Positions 10,043-20,445 of a stretch of DNA of 39,211 bases are shown in pieces. Numbering within the stretch: the stretch's first letter is position 1; each line of letters starts with the position of its first letter. The DNA comes from Mycoplasma buteonis (lineage in GTDB: Bacteria > Bacillota_I > Bacilli_A > Mycoplasmatales > Metamycoplasmataceae): NCBI RefSeq assembly GCF_000733865.1, contig NZ_JPOK01000008.1:1-39211 (forward strand). The letters run 5' to 3'. Position numbers and translations under genes: made by a program. The notes under the pieces are model-generated. The model ran no database searches and had not been told where the DNA came from. It saw only the letters and a list, made by a program, of their open reading frames with translations.

Positions 10043-10427
10043 ATTTTCTCCTTGTGTTTATTATTTAAATTTTATATATTGCAATATTTAAAATTTTGAT
10101 TAAAAACTCACTATATTTTAACCATTAAAATTATAAATTAATTTACGTTATTTTAGTGATTTTACTAAATTATCTTGTTTTTTTACTTTTAACCCTTGCA
10201 CCTAGACTTAAAAAAATATTTTTTTCATAAAAAATATGTTTTTTTAGAAAAAATATCATTTTTTTATACCTAAAAAATAGATATAAAAGTTTTTTACAGT
10301 TATTTTTTATTGATTATCTTAATTTTTAGCAAAAAAATACCGTTTTTGCCTGTAAAATAGTGCTAAAAGTTTTAAAATTAGCAAAAATTCATTTTTTTAT
10401 TTTTTCAAAATGCAATATAATTAAAAC
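10043..10427 (+). other. Divergent intergenic region, 385 bp
   Basis: It is extremely AT-rich, with runs of A or T spaced irregularly. I see no ORF of note. The minus-strand gene has aaggag and a TATAAA-like box near its start. The plus-strand gene has TATAAT at 10416-10421. No clear inverted repeat or operator was found. Confidence 0.6.
10416..10427 (+). promoter_or_regulatory. -10 box six bases before the ATG: probable leaderless start
   Basis: TATAAT (10416-10421) followed by taaaac and ATG at 10428. No Shine-Dalgarno fits between, so the transcript probably begins at the start codon. A recognisable -35 box is missing. Confidence 0.55.
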
Positions 10428-10754
10428 ATGAATTATCAACCAAAAGATGTAGTTACTGCAAAAGTTATTAGAACCGGAAGTAAATTTGTTGTTTTAGAAA
10501 CAAAAGAAGGAATTAAATTTATTATTTATAAAAACGAAATTACAGACTATGTTAAAACCAAAATTCAAGATATTTTAAAAGTGAAAGATATTATTAACTT
10601 TGTTGTCTTAAAATATGACACTACTCGCAAAACAGGAGTTGGTAGCTTTAAACGTAATCATCCTACTTTTATGGATACGCCTTTTATTTATCGTTTAAAA
10701 GAAACACCTAGTGGTTTTGAAAACTTAATTAAAAATACTCTTGAATCACTTTAG
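10428..10754 (+). CDS. S1-domain RNA-binding protein
   Basis: 108 aa, no Trp. Residues 4-70 read as an S1-type OB fold: VVTAKVIRTGSKFVVLETKE, then IKFIIYKNEITD, then DIINFVVLKYDTTRKTGVGS. The family binds single-stranded RNA. Single-domain members in Firmicutes (YugI/GSP13-like) associate with ribosomes or act in stress and translation. The rest (NHPTFMDTPFIYRLKETPSG) is a short tail. It is a single gene, convergent with rplK-rplA across a shared terminator. The start is leaderless. S1 assignment is good; exact role unknown. Confidence 0.75.
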   Translation: MNYQPKDVVTAKVIRTGSKFVVLETKEGIKFIIYKNEITDYVKTKIQDILKVKDIINFVVLKYDTTRKTGVGSFKRNHPTFMDTPFIYRLKETPSGFENLIKNTLESL

Positions 10755-10799
10755 AAGGATATTAAAAAATCTTAAAGCCTATAATTTTAGGTTTTAGTA

Positions 10800-10836
10800 A
10801 ATTAAAAATACGCTAACAATTAGCGTATTTTTAATT
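10800..10836. terminator. Bidirectional terminator between the S1-domain gene and rplA
   Basis: A perfect 16-bp stem, 10800-10815 with 10821-10836, has loop acaat. The core is tacgcta/tagcgta flanked by A5 and T5, so a T run follows the stem in both directions. The rplA stop at 10840-10838 lies directly beside it. Confidence 0.9.
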
Positions 10837-10837
10837 A

Positions 10838-11533
10838 TTATTTTTCTAATTTAATTTTAACACTTGGTCCCATTGAAGCTGAAACTGTTAAGTTAAGAAT
10901 GTATGTTCCTTTAACAGCGGCAGGTTTTAATTTTTTAATTAATGAAATAAGTGTTTTAGCATTTTCAACTAAAGCTTCAGTTGACATGCTTGATTTTCCG
11001 ATAAGAGAGTGAACGATTCCGGCTTTATCTGTACGATAGTTTGCTTTTCCTTTTTTAAGTTCTTCAACAGCTTTTTCAGGTGTAGGAGTAACTGTACCTG
11101 TTTTAGGGTTTGGCATTAAACCTTTAGGTCCAAGTTTTTTACCATATTTTCCAAGTAAAGGCATCATTGTTGGATCTGCAACCATAACGTCAAAATCAAA
11201 GTCATCTTCTTTAATTTTTTGTTCAACTGCTTGACCATCTAAAACGATATCTGCTCCCATTTCTTTAGCTAATTTAGCTTTTTCTGGGTTGTTTGTAGCA
11301 ACTAAAACTCTAACTGATTTTCCTGTTCCGTTTGGTAATAAAACAGCTCCACGTAATTGTTGATCTGCTTTACGAACGTCAAGGTTAAGGTTGAATGCTA
11401 AATCGATTGAAGCGTCAAATTTTGCATAAGAAGTTTTCTTAGCTAATTCAATAGCTTCTGTTAATTCATAAGCAACTGATCTATCGAATGCTTCTCTAGC
11501 AGCTTTTAAATTTTTTGATAATTTTCTAGCCAT
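10838..11533 (-). CDS. rplA: 50S ribosomal protein L1
   Basis: 231 aa, full length. L1 signatures include SIDLAFNLNLDVRKADQQLR, then GAVLLPNGTGKSVRV, and the family motif GKYGKKLGPKGLMPNPKTGT followed by GTVT and the NYRTDKAGIVHSLIGKSSM region. L1 forms the mobile stalk of the 50S E site and represses its own operon by binding the mRNA leader. The ATG at 11533 overlaps the rplK stop (TAATG), so the two are translationally coupled. Confidence 0.98.
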   Translation of the reverse strand: MARKLSKNLKAAREAFDRSVAYELTEAIELAKKTSYAKFDASIDLAFNLNLDVRKADQQLRGAVLLPNGTGKSVRVLVATNNPEKAKLAKEMGADIVLDGQAVEQKIKEDDFDFDVMVADPTMMPLLGKYGKKLGPKGLMPNPKTGTVTPTPEKAVEELKKGKANYRTDKAGIVHSLIGKSSMSTEALVENAKTLISLIKKLKPAAVKGTYILNLTVSASMGPSVKIKLEK

Positions 11534-12126
11534 TATTCTTCTCCTTCGTTAGCTTTTTCTTCATCAGAAATTGTTGTTACTTCAATTGCTTGTCCTTTTG
11601 TTTCAGCTAAGTTTTCTAATGCAGCATCAAGAGCAGCTTCTTTAGCAGCAGCAAGTTTAGCAGCTTTAGCAGCAGCTTTAGCTTGAGCTTTAGCTTTGAA
11701 AATGTCGTCGTATCCTTCGATAACAACTCCCATTTGTTTTGCTGTACCAGCGATTGTTGCCATAGCAGCATCAACGTCATCTGTATTAAGATCTGGTAAT
11801 TTGTATTCAGCGATTTCTCTTAATTGTTCTTTAGAAATTGTTGCAACGATTGTTGTTTTAGCGTTTGCAGCACCTGATTGAATTTTAGCAGCTTGTTTAA
11901 TTTTAAATGAAGCTGGAGCTGTGAATAATTTAAATTCAAATGTTTTGTCTTTGTAAACTGTAATTTGAACTGGAACTGGTTCGTTTCCTCTATCTCTTGT
12001 TGCGTCGTTAAATGCTCTTGTAAATTCAGGCATGTTAACACCAACACCAGCAAGTGCTGGACCTGGTTTAGCTTGTCCTGCGATGAACTCTAACTTAGCA
12101 ACTTTTTGAATTTCTTTTTTTGCCAT
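11533..12126 (-). CDS. rplK: 50S ribosomal protein L11 with a C-terminal extension
   Basis: 197 aa from the ATG at 12126 (aaagga upstream); a longer frame to 12192 would run through the leader and is rejected. The L11 core is clear: LEFIAGQAKPGPALAGVGVN, then FTRAFNDATRD and FKLFTAPASFKIKQAA, with the RNA-binding domain ending near GTAKQMGVVIEG at about residue 140. Bacterial L11 usually ends there. Here ~55 further residues follow, first an Ala/Lys helix (KAKAQAKAAAKAAKLAAAKE) and then an acidic tail. L11 forms the GTPase-associated centre with 23S rRNA. The extension should project at the stalk base; its role is unknown. Confidence 0.95.
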   Translation of the reverse strand: MAKKEIQKVAKLEFIAGQAKPGPALAGVGVNMPEFTRAFNDATRDRGNEPVPVQITVYKDKTFEFKLFTAPASFKIKQAAKIQSGAANAKTTIVATISKEQLREIAEYKLPDLNTDDVDAAMATIAGTAKQMGVVIEGYDDIFKAKAQAKAAAKAAKLAAAKEAALDAALENLAETKGQAIEVTTISDEEKANEGEE

Positions 12127-12148
12127 TGTTATGTATCCTTTCGATATT

Positions 12149-12201
12149 GTGGTCCAACGATAATTTCGATGAATTATCTCCCACGGCGACAATATTTTAT
12201 A
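12149..12201 (-). promoter_or_regulatory. Promoter and L1-binding autoregulatory leader of rplK-rplA
   Basis: On the minus strand TATAAA (12201-12196) precedes a leader hairpin: gtgg at 12184-12181 pairs with ccac at 12152-12149, and an inner gataatt/aattatc stem carries the loop catcga. The unpaired ggagat and ttgga flanks give the asymmetric internal loop that mimics the L1 site on 23S rRNA helix 77, as known for L11-L1 operons in many bacteria. Excess L1 binding here would block rplK translation and, by coupling, rplA. Confidence 0.75.
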
Positions 12202-12342
12202 TTGCTTTTAAATTATATTAAATTTTAAATTTTTACAATTTTTAATTAGATATTTTTTTTAAACCTATTTATTAGTGGTTTTCTACTAAAAACAAAATAA
12301 AAAGCATTTTTTAAATTAGTTAGAAAAAATATTTTAAATATA

Positions 12343-12371
12343 TTGCTATTTAGTAATATTTAGGTTATAAT
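12343..12371 (+). promoter_or_regulatory. Sigma-A-type promoter of the ABC/lipoprotein operon
   Basis: -35 TTGCTA (12343-12348), 17-bp spacer, -10 TATAAT (12366-12371). This is the best promoter match in the window. The start site would be near 12378, giving a ~27-nt leader with agaaagga before the ATG. Confidence 0.75.
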
Positions 12372-12404
12372 ATTACAGCATAGTAATGTTTAGAAAGGAA
12401 AAAT

Positions 12405-14288
12405 ATGCAACAAATAAAAAATTATTGATTATTTTTAACAAAGATTTTATTTAGCAAAAAACTCTTTGTAGTTATACCTGTAATTTTAATGACTATTATT
12501 ATTACAGCTAGCATAGTTTTTGGTATTGTTGGTTTACAATCACAAGCAGGTTTAGCTATTTTAATTACTGCTTTTGTAGAAATTTTAATTACCATTTTTT
12601 ATGCTTCTCTTTTATATTTAAATATTTTTGTCGACTTAGAAAAAGAAGGGATAGAGCTTATTGCTTCAAGTAAGTCAATTAGTAGAAAAACAACATTTAC
12701 AGCTAAAACAAGTTATGCACTTATTTTTAGTGTTGCTTATGGTGTTTTAATGGTGCTTGGAAACTTATTTATTTCTCTTAGTTTACAAGCTTATAGCTTA
12801 ATGGGATTATATTTATTAATTACTTTTATTACCTTTATTTTAATTTTTAACTTTTTTGGTTCAATTACAAGTTTAATTGCTTACTATTCAAATAGTAAAA
12901 TTGCTTTAACAGCTCCTATTATAGTTTCAACTCCTTTAATGGTTTCAGGTGTTGTTTTAAGTAGTTATTCAACTAGTGTAAGTAACAATTTTGCTTATTA
13001 CTTAAATTTTAAATACGAAAACAATCTTTCAGGTAACTGATCAAACACTGAAAAATTTTATTTAAATGACAAAAAAGATAATTTATATATCATGCCAAAT
13101 GGAATTGATAATAAAGCTTTCAGTCAAACTCAAATTGAATTTTTAAATAGAGCATATAGTGAAGCAAAAATAGCTTCTAACGGTATGGTGGCATATTCAT
13201 GATCTATTTTACCTTACCAATTTTTAGATTTATTTAATTTAAACGAACAAAATGTATTTGAAAATGTTAGTGATGATAAAGAATACACAAAGGATTATGT
13301 ATATCATCCAGCAAATCAATCATATTTATACAAATATAATTTAGAAAAATTAAATGCTAATGATTTAGACGTAAATTCTAAATTTTTAAAATTATATTTA
13401 GTCGGTAATCCAAATGATAAAAATGAAGAAAATCAACAAAAATTTATCATTCCAGGTGCCTTAAAAAATTACTCACAAAAAAATAATGTAGTTAACACTA
13501 ATCTAATTTATGCACGTGAAAATGCTTCAAATTTTGGAGTTTCATTCCCAGAAGATAAATATGTGTTTGGTGCTAGTGATAACTTAGTGGGTGAGCTAAA
13601 ATGAGAATACTTACAACAAGTGCTTCAAGATAGCGAATTTTACAAATATGCACGTGAATTATTCGATAATCTTTTAGATAACCTTAAACAAGATACAGAA
13701 ATTACAGCTGATGGTGGATTAAATTCTGAAGATGTTGATTTACTAAAAGTTAAAGCCAAACTTATTCAAGCAATTGAAAATGAATTAGCTAAAGATAGCG
13801 GTTTCTTAGTGCAATACCAAAATCCAAGCGTTAAAGTATTTAATGAAAATGCACTCCAAGATCGTGAAATTAAAACTAATACAGAGAAAAAAGTTTATTT
13901 AGCAACAGCTTTACTTTACTTTGTTTACTTCAACTACAATGATAATGTTTTAACAAACGCAATGTTAAGTAATGATTCTCGTTACAATTTCTACACTCCA
14001 GGTCAATTTAAATTAAATATTAATGGTTCAGCTTACAACATTGGTGGATATAGACAATTTACACCAGTACAACAAGTTTCTGATGTTGATGGACAAAAGA
14101 AAGTTGTAGTTCGTTATAATTTAGAAGCTAGCGAAAACTTTGTTTTCCAAACCATGGATCAAATGTATGTACTTGAAAAAGGTGCAAAACAAGTATCAAA
14201 AATCGGATACATCGCAATTTTAACAATCATCGTTTCACTTTTAATTTTCTTCAACAATTATAAATACAGTAAAAAGGACTATAAATAA
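12405..14288 (+). CDS. ABC transporter permease (ABC-2-like), first gene of a six-gene operon
   Basis: 627 aa, ATG at 12405 with agaaagga upstream. About six hydrophobic segments lie in the first ~200 residues (for example VILMTIIITASIVFGIVG, then ILITAFVEILITIFYASLLY, and LIYLLITF-type segments). A ~400-residue hydrophilic domain follows, and a last TM (YIAILTIIVSLLIFF) ends in a short basic tail. The layout fits a permease with a large extracytoplasmic domain between the first membrane block and the last helix. The ATPase gene starts on the same bases as its stop (TAATG). No substrate is evident. Several TGA Trp codons occur, so a standard-code reading breaks the gene. Confidence 0.8.
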
Positions 14289-15019
14289 TGGAAACAAAAA
14301 ATATTTTAGAAATCAAAAACTTAAATAAAGTTTATGAACTTAAAAATGAAGCAAAAACAGGTGTTTTTGAACTAAATTTTGTTGTTGAAAAAGGTAGTTT
14401 CCATGCTTTTATTGGAGAAAACGGAGCTGGAAAAACAACTACTATTAAAAGTATTGTGGGAGCTTACCACAATTATGATGGTGAAATTTTGATTAATGGA
14501 ATTAATAACCGTAAGGCTGAAAGTAAACAATTTTTAGGTTATGTTCCTGAAAACGCTATTTTCCCTAAGGATATTACTACTTATAACTATCTATTTGCTC
14601 TTGGTTTACTTAATAAGTTATCAAAAAACGAAATTAAAGCAAAAATTGAAAATTTAATGCAAATTTTTGGAATTGAAGATTTAAGAAATAAAAAACCATA
14701 TAACTTTTCATCAGGACAAAAGAAAAAAGTTTTATTAATTCAATCATTAATGTTAAATCCAGAAATTTTAATTTTAGATGAACCAGCAGCTAACTTAGAT
14801 CCTACTGCTAGATTTAATCTTTTTAAATACTTAAAAGAACTTAACTCAAATGGAACAACTATTTTTATTTCTTCACACGTGCTTAGTGAAATTGATAAAT
14901 ATGTTGATTCTCTTACATTAATACATCAAGGTCAAATTTTATATAATGGAAAGAAAACAGAAAGTTTAGAAAAAATTTATTATGAAAAAATTCTGAATGA
15001 TAGCGCCAGCTCTAATTAG
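14288..15019 (+). CDS. ABC transporter ATP-binding protein
   Basis: 243 aa, no TGA. Walker A is GENGAGKTT (residues 43-51), Q-loop region LGYVPEN, signature SSGQKKK (~141), Walker B ILILDEP (~160-166) with D-loop NLD, and H-loop ISSHVL. These are complete, so the site should hydrolyse ATP. The sequence is closest in style to ABC-2/bacitracin-type importer or exporter ATPases (FSSGQKKK, DEPAANLDP). It is coupled to the permease by a one-base overlap, and its last 38 bp overlap the first lipoprotein gene. As a single ATPase for a single permease, a homodimeric transporter is likely. Confidence 0.93.
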   Translation: METKNILEIKNLNKVYELKNEAKTGVFELNFVVEKGSFHAFIGENGAGKTTTIKSIVGAYHNYDGEILINGINNRKAESKQFLGYVPENAIFPKDITTYNYLFALGLLNKLSKNEIKAKIENLMQIFGIEDLRNKKPYNFSSGQKKKVLLIQSLMLNPEILILDEPAANLDPTARFNLFKYLKELNSNGTTIFISSHVLSEIDKYVDSLTLIHQGQILYNGKKTESLEKIYYEKILNDSASSN

Positions 15020-16112
15020 TTTAGCAGTGCCAGTGCTATCTATTTCTTGTAATCATTATTCTAATGCAAAATACAGTAAACTCTTTATTGATAAAATTGA
15101 CCCAAAATTAAAATCTTTTACTGATCAATATTTAAATGTAAATAGCCAAGAGTTAAAAGATTTTTATAATACACAAAGTCAAATTGATAAATCAGTTATT
15201 ACTGATTATCGTACCGCTTTAATTTTTGCTCCATTATGGGATGTTAATATTTTAGATAATTCAGGAAGCAAGAAAAAACAAACGATTTTAGGGATTGACA
15301 TTTTAAGTAGAGTAGTTACTAAGGATTGATTCTGAATTTTAAATAATTTAGATATGCTTCAATTTATCTTTAATCCATATGGAAGTGATTATTCAGAAAA
15401 TGCTGATCCTCAAAATGAGATTTTCTATAGTTTCTCTAAATCAGAAAATGCTTTAACTTACACTAACACAAGCAAAAAAATTACAAATATTTTTAGCTAT
15501 GATTTTAATTTTTCAAAGTTTGATGCTTATTTAAACAAAAAAATTCATTTTTTCGAACTTTCAGATCACAAATTTTTAATTTTATTTACTTACCAAGAAG
15601 AAGAGGGTGGTGAAACTAAATTCTTTATGTTACCTGAGCTATTTACTTATAATAGCAATTTAAGTTTTAAAGATTTTAGCTCTAGTCTATTAGAAAAAAT
15701 TATCCAAACAAATCAAAAAATAGTTGATGATAAGGTAGCGTACGAGAAAAAATATGAAGACGATGTAAATGTTGATGAAATTGCTGCAAAGTTTAATGAC
15801 GTAAACTTTTTAAAAGTTTTTAACAGAAATAATTACGCTGAGATTTTTTCAAGAATTATTGCTGATTTTTACAAAGCAAACTTACCGGAAAAACCAGCTG
15901 AAACACCGGATAATATTGTTGAAGAAACTGCAGAAGAATTATCAAGTGAAAGTAACTCAGAAACCCAAAACAGTTCTACTGAGACACCTGCAGAAGAATT
16001 AGCAACGACAAACTCTGTTTCTAGTGCAGAAGAAAATACAACAAGTGAAGAAACACAAAAAACAAATCAAACACTTTATAAATACACATGAGGTTTTGCA
16101 AATGAAAAATAA
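14982..16112 (+). CDS. Lipoprotein A of a four-paralogue set
   Basis: 376 aa. I choose ATG 14982, not 14997, because it adds MKKFW (with TGA = Trp) and gives a normal basic n-region: MKKFWMIAPALISLAVPVLS then IS-C, with the lipobox Cys at 23. The start lies inside the end of the ATPase gene. The mature part holds KDWFWILNNLDMLQFIF, shared in pattern with the other three lipoproteins. A low-complexity Glu/Ser/Thr/Asn tail of about 75 residues follows, ending TWGFANEK. Expected at the outer face of the membrane. The ribosome site is weak, so translational coupling to the ATPase is likely. Confidence 0.8.
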
Positions 16113-17097
16113 ACTTTTACAAATGTTACTTTTTTCTTCACCAGTGCTTTTAACAGCTTCATGTGCTAACTATCAAAGTCAAGAAAAATTTAAAGATTTA
16201 ATTGATCCTAATTTTGATTACCATGAAGTTGGTACTAAAAATCAAGAAAAACATAATAAATCAATTATGGATACACTTTTAAATTTAGTTTTTAAAAGTG
16301 ATACCGTGGCTAGAACAGAATTTTTAACTGAGCAAAATTCAGATGTTCCTCTAGAAAACTTTAAAAAAATTATTAAAAAATACAGTTCAATTTTTGAAAA
16401 ACAAAAACAAATGAATTTAGAACTAGCAAAGTTAAACGAAGATTTAAAACGTTATAGCTTCCTAGCTGGTCAATTTTGAAAAGAATTACAAGAAACTAGA
16501 GCAAAAATTGCACAAAAAAATCAAGAAATTCAAAGCTTAAACGCTGAATTTGAAAATTACAACTCAGAAACAACCGCATGAGCAAGTACAAATTGATATT
16601 ATTTCTTATTGCATTTAGATGAATTCAAATTCAATTTCTTAAAATTTATTGGAAGCACATTTGAAAATATACCTGTAGTTAAAGACAACTTCCCAAGCTA
16701 TTTAGATAAATTTAAATCAGAATTTCCACCTAGCAGTTATCAATTAACAGATAATTTTTTAGGAAATATGATTATTGGTTCTGAAAGTCAAGAACTAGGA
16801 GATACTAATGTTTATTATCTAAATAAAGATAAGTTAGTTTTTAGAATTCGTGTGGTAGGAATTAGTCGAGATCGTGCTACTGTTAAAATTGATCCGCTAA
16901 TTTGATACTTCCCTAATTTAAAGGCACCAAAAATTTCTTTAAACTTAATTTCTAGTATTTATCACTATGGTTTTATTCATGGTAGCAAAGAACATTACAA
17001 ACAATTTATTGAAGATATGGTTAAAAAACAACGTTATGGTGAACCCGTTTATATTTATTTAACTTTAAAAAAGGAGCAAGCAAATGAAGAAAATTAA
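16102..17097 (+). CDS. Lipoprotein B of a four-paralogue set
   Basis: 331 aa. Signal MKNKLLQMLLFSSPVLLTAS then C21. It overlaps lipoprotein A by 11 bp. The mature protein has a helical segment IMDTLLNLVFKSDTVARTEF, a coiled-coil region (residues ~95-150), then TNWYYFLLHLDEFKF, then a beta-rich part (VYYLNKDKLVFRIRVVGI) and a C-terminal domain. Lipoprotein C shares the order helical block, NW-YY-L block and Y-LNKD-x-F-x-x-R-I-R-V block, so the two are paralogues. No known domain is recognised. Role inferred from context: accessory or substrate-binding partner of the ABC pair. Confidence 0.8.
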
Positions 17098-17965
17098 ATT
17101 CTTTTTATCATTAGCAACCGCTAGTGTTGCAGCTCCTGTTACCTTACTTTCTAGCTGCAATACTGTTGTTGATTCAACCAAAACTGATAAAAAAGCAGAT
17201 CTTTTAAACAATTTCGATACTTTTGTACAACAAAAATTAATTCAAGATATTCTTACCTTCATTTATCAAGACAATTCTCAAGCCAAAAATGAATATATTC
17301 AAAGCCAAAAAGAACTTTTAAATACTGATTACAATCAAAAAATCGCTATTTCTCTCCGTTATGCAAACAATATTACTGGTTCAATGCTTTCTTATAGTTC
17401 ATATTATAGTTTTGCTAAAGCTGCTCCAATTGAATTTGGTAATGATATAACAAGTGAATTATCAGGAAAAAACTGATTATATTACTTGTTTAACATTAAC
17501 AAAATGACTTTTATGCAAGATGCAGAATTTGCCCGTGACAAATCTTCTGACGAATTTAATAATGAAAGTGCAGAAAATAGACTCCTTTATAACAATTTCT
17601 ACAAACCAAGTTCAAATGAAGTTTTAGACTATGTTGTGCAAGATTATGCAGATAATAATTACGAAACAGAAAAAAGATTTTATGCTTTAAATAAAGATGG
17701 TTTTATTTATGACATTAGAGTTTCAGCTGAAAAAGAAGAAGAATCACTCCCAAGAGTTAATATTTTACGTTACCTATATACATATCCAAAATTAGTCACA
17801 TCAAAAAATAAATTAAATGAATTTAGCTTACTAAAATTTGTACAAGACACAAAAAGTTTTGAAGACTTTAACCCTTATGATAATAACACTCATCAAATTC
17901 TTTTTACCGATAAATATGGAGGAAGTCAAATACGTTATACAGTAGTTGACATTAATAATGACTAA
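17084..17965 (+). CDS. Lipoprotein C of a four-paralogue set
   Basis: 293 aa. Signal MKKIKFFLSLATASVAAPVT then LLSS-C25. It overlaps lipoprotein B by 14 bp, and its ribosome site (aaaaaggag) lies within that gene. The mature part has LIQDILTFIYQDNSQAKNEY, aligned by eye with the helical block of B, then GKNWLYYLFNINKMTFM and RFYALNKDGFIYDIRVSAE, matching B's later blocks. It is shorter, lacking B's coiled-coil insert. Surface location is inferred from the lipobox. Confidence 0.8.
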
Positions 17966-18707
17966 GAAACTTTTTCTCTCTTTAGGTGGTGTAATAAGCT
18001 TTGCGACTGCAGCTTTTTCAGCTGCTTGTGGTGTGCAAAGTAAAGATTTAGCAAGTCAAATTGAGTCAGAAATTAGTCATCAAACTCACAGTGATTTTAA
18101 AATGCAATTTGATAATTCTAAAAGTATTAGTCTTGAAGAATTAAAACGCAAACTTTCAGATTTAAATCTTTCTGAAAACGAATACCGTGATTTAGTATGA
18201 AATAATTCAGAATTAATTTTGAAAAATTTACATGACTTTTCATTAAAAGTAGAGCATTTTTTCCTATATAAAAATGCTAATGATGAAATTTTAAACTCAA
18301 AATTATATAAACATCAATTAGGTTTAATTCAAGCTTCTGAACTTGATGACCCTTCACAAACTTATAAACACAAGCATTATCAATTTGTTAAAAAATCAAT
18401 AAAAATTAATTTTAAAAAAATAAACCAAATTAAAATGTTTGATTCGCAAGAAAATCAGTACCAAAAAGTTATTTTCTTGTATTCACGTTCAATTGCCTTT
18501 AAAATGGTAATGCAAAATAATTTCTGATATTTATTACCTGAAGTTTATATTTTTCTAGATAATACTGTGTCAGAAATGAATTTAGAAGATTTAAATAAAT
18601 ATTTTAACTATAACCAAATAAATGAACAATTAATTAATGAATATGAAACTAGCTACGTTAACGAATATGGTCCTGCTAGCGTTGCTAGGTTAGTTAACTC
18701 AAATTAA
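17958..18707 (+). CDS. Lipoprotein D of a four-paralogue set
   Basis: 249 aa. Signal MTKKLFLSLGGVISFATAAF then SAA-C24. ATG 17958 overlaps the stop of lipoprotein C by 8 bp; a TTG 12 bp upstream is rejected because the chosen start gives a normal signal peptide. A shared block QNNFWYLLPEVYIFL matches the aromatic block of A-C more loosely, and other similarity is faint, so it is the most diverged member. It is the last gene of the operon, followed by a terminator. Confidence 0.78.
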
Positions 18708-18715
18708 ATCATAAG

Positions 18716-18745
18716 AATATAACTTTAGTTATATTTTTATTTTGC
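18716..18745 (+). terminator. Terminator of the ABC/lipoprotein operon
   Basis: Stem aatataac/gttatatt (18716-18723 with 18728-18735), loop ttta, followed by tttttatttt. It begins 9 bp after the stop codon. Confidence 0.75.
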
Positions 18746-18795
18746 CGTTAGTTTGGTTTTTATCGTTATTTTATTAAAATTAATATAAGGTAATT

Positions 18796-20445
18796 ATGCT
18801 TTTTAAAAAATACAAACTTTTATTTTTATTTTTAATTTTATCCGCTATTTTAGCTGGTGTTCTTTATTTTGTTACAGCTTATTTATTCCAAGGATTAATT
18901 ACACAGTTATCATCTTTGAAAACTACTGATACACATAATTTAACAATTGGAAAGCAGTACCAAAACTTAATTATTTATTTAGTGGTCTTTCTAGGATCTG
19001 TACTGTTAAATTTTCTAATCAGTTTAGTTATAAATTTTGCTTATTACAAATTAGAAATGAATTTATCTTTTAATTTATTTAAAGAGCAAATTTTAGAGCA
19101 AAATATTTCTAAATCTATGTCAGTTAGCAAAGACAAAAAACTTTTTATGCTCACAGGAGCTATTGCTAACATTGTTTTTGCTAACGGAATTGCATTTATT
19201 CACTTTTTTAGTACTTTAATTTTTTTAGTAGCTATTATTACTACTTTAGGTTATTTTGCTCCTTATTCTTTAGCATACATTGTGCCTCTTGCTCTTATTG
19301 CAATTGTTGTACCAATGCTATTTAAAAAACAAAGTAATAAATATGCTCATCATCTGCAAAAAGCTAAGGCACAGCCATACGAGACAGATTTAACAGCTTT
19401 AAAAGCTATTAAAACATATAAGTTAAATAATTCCCAAAACCTTTTAGAGTGATATAAAAAGCAAGAAAAAAAATATAAAAAAACAACAGTAAACAAACTC
19501 GCTAAAAGTCGTTTACCACTTAGTTTTTCACATTTATTTGCTTATTACACTATTTTCTTACTGATGATTTTATGTACTATGTTTTTAACTATTTATCGTC
19601 AATTAGAAATTGGTGTTTTATCACTTATTTTACTTTCAGCGAAGAATTTAGCTGATAAAGGTGTAGTTATTATCACTAATTACTATGATTTAAATAACTC
19701 TAAAAAAATCGCTCAAGAGAGCATTCATAATTCTTCAGTTAGCGATAAAGATTTTGCAGTTGATAATTTTCAAGAAATAAATTATCCTGATGAATTAAAA
19801 ACACTTGAATTACACATTGATAATTTTACTTTCCCAAATAGCAAACCTTTATTTAAAGAAATTGATCTAAAAATAAAAATTAATAACCAGATTTTAATTA
19901 CTGGTTCTTCAGGTAGTGGTAAAAGCACACTTTTAAAAATTCTTTTAGGTGCTTATCCTTTTTTAGACAGCTATCAAATTAAGCGTAATGATTACTTAAT
20001 TACTGATTTGCAAAACAGTCAATTAAATTTACATAAAGATATTTATTTTGTTAAAAACAATAACAATTTATTTGTTGGATCTGTTTTAGAAAATATTACT
20101 CTTGGTGATTCTTCTCTTAATGAATTAGCAATTCAGTTAGCTTTAGAGTTTAATTTAAGTTATGAATTATTACAAAGTCAAGTTACATTAGAAAATACAC
20201 CTTTATCCGTTGGTCAATCACAAAGAGTAGCTATTATTCAAGCATTAGTTTCTGGTAAAAAATTCTTTGTTTTCGATGATAGTTTTAGCAATATTGACGT
20301 GCAAAATACAGGTATTATTTTAAATTATTTAAAAGTTAATCAAATTAGTTATGTTTTAGTTTCAAATACAATTGGACAAAGTAATTTACATTACTTTAGT
20401 AATATTTACAATCTTACAGAAGGGCAATTATATGAAAAAGTCTAA
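18796..20445 (+). CDS. ABC exporter half-transporter, degenerate ATP site
   Basis: 549 aa, type-IV/MsbA-like fusion: six TM helices in residues ~8-310, nucleotide-binding domain in ~335-549. Walker A GSSGSGKST starts at residue 370 and the signature is LSVGQSQR. Walker B ends FDDSF, with Asp in place of the catalytic Glu. The H-loop region reads VLVSNTI, with Asn for the switch His. Both changes mark the non-hydrolysing site of a heterodimeric exporter. The intact half is encoded next and overlaps by 14 bp. Substrate unknown; peptides, lipids and drugs are usual for the family. Confidence 0.9.

Noticed and set aside
12127-12192. Longer N-terminus for L11 starting at 12192
   Set aside because: It would translate the L1-binding leader hairpin. 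MAKKEIQK at 12126 has a ribosome site and the family N-terminus.
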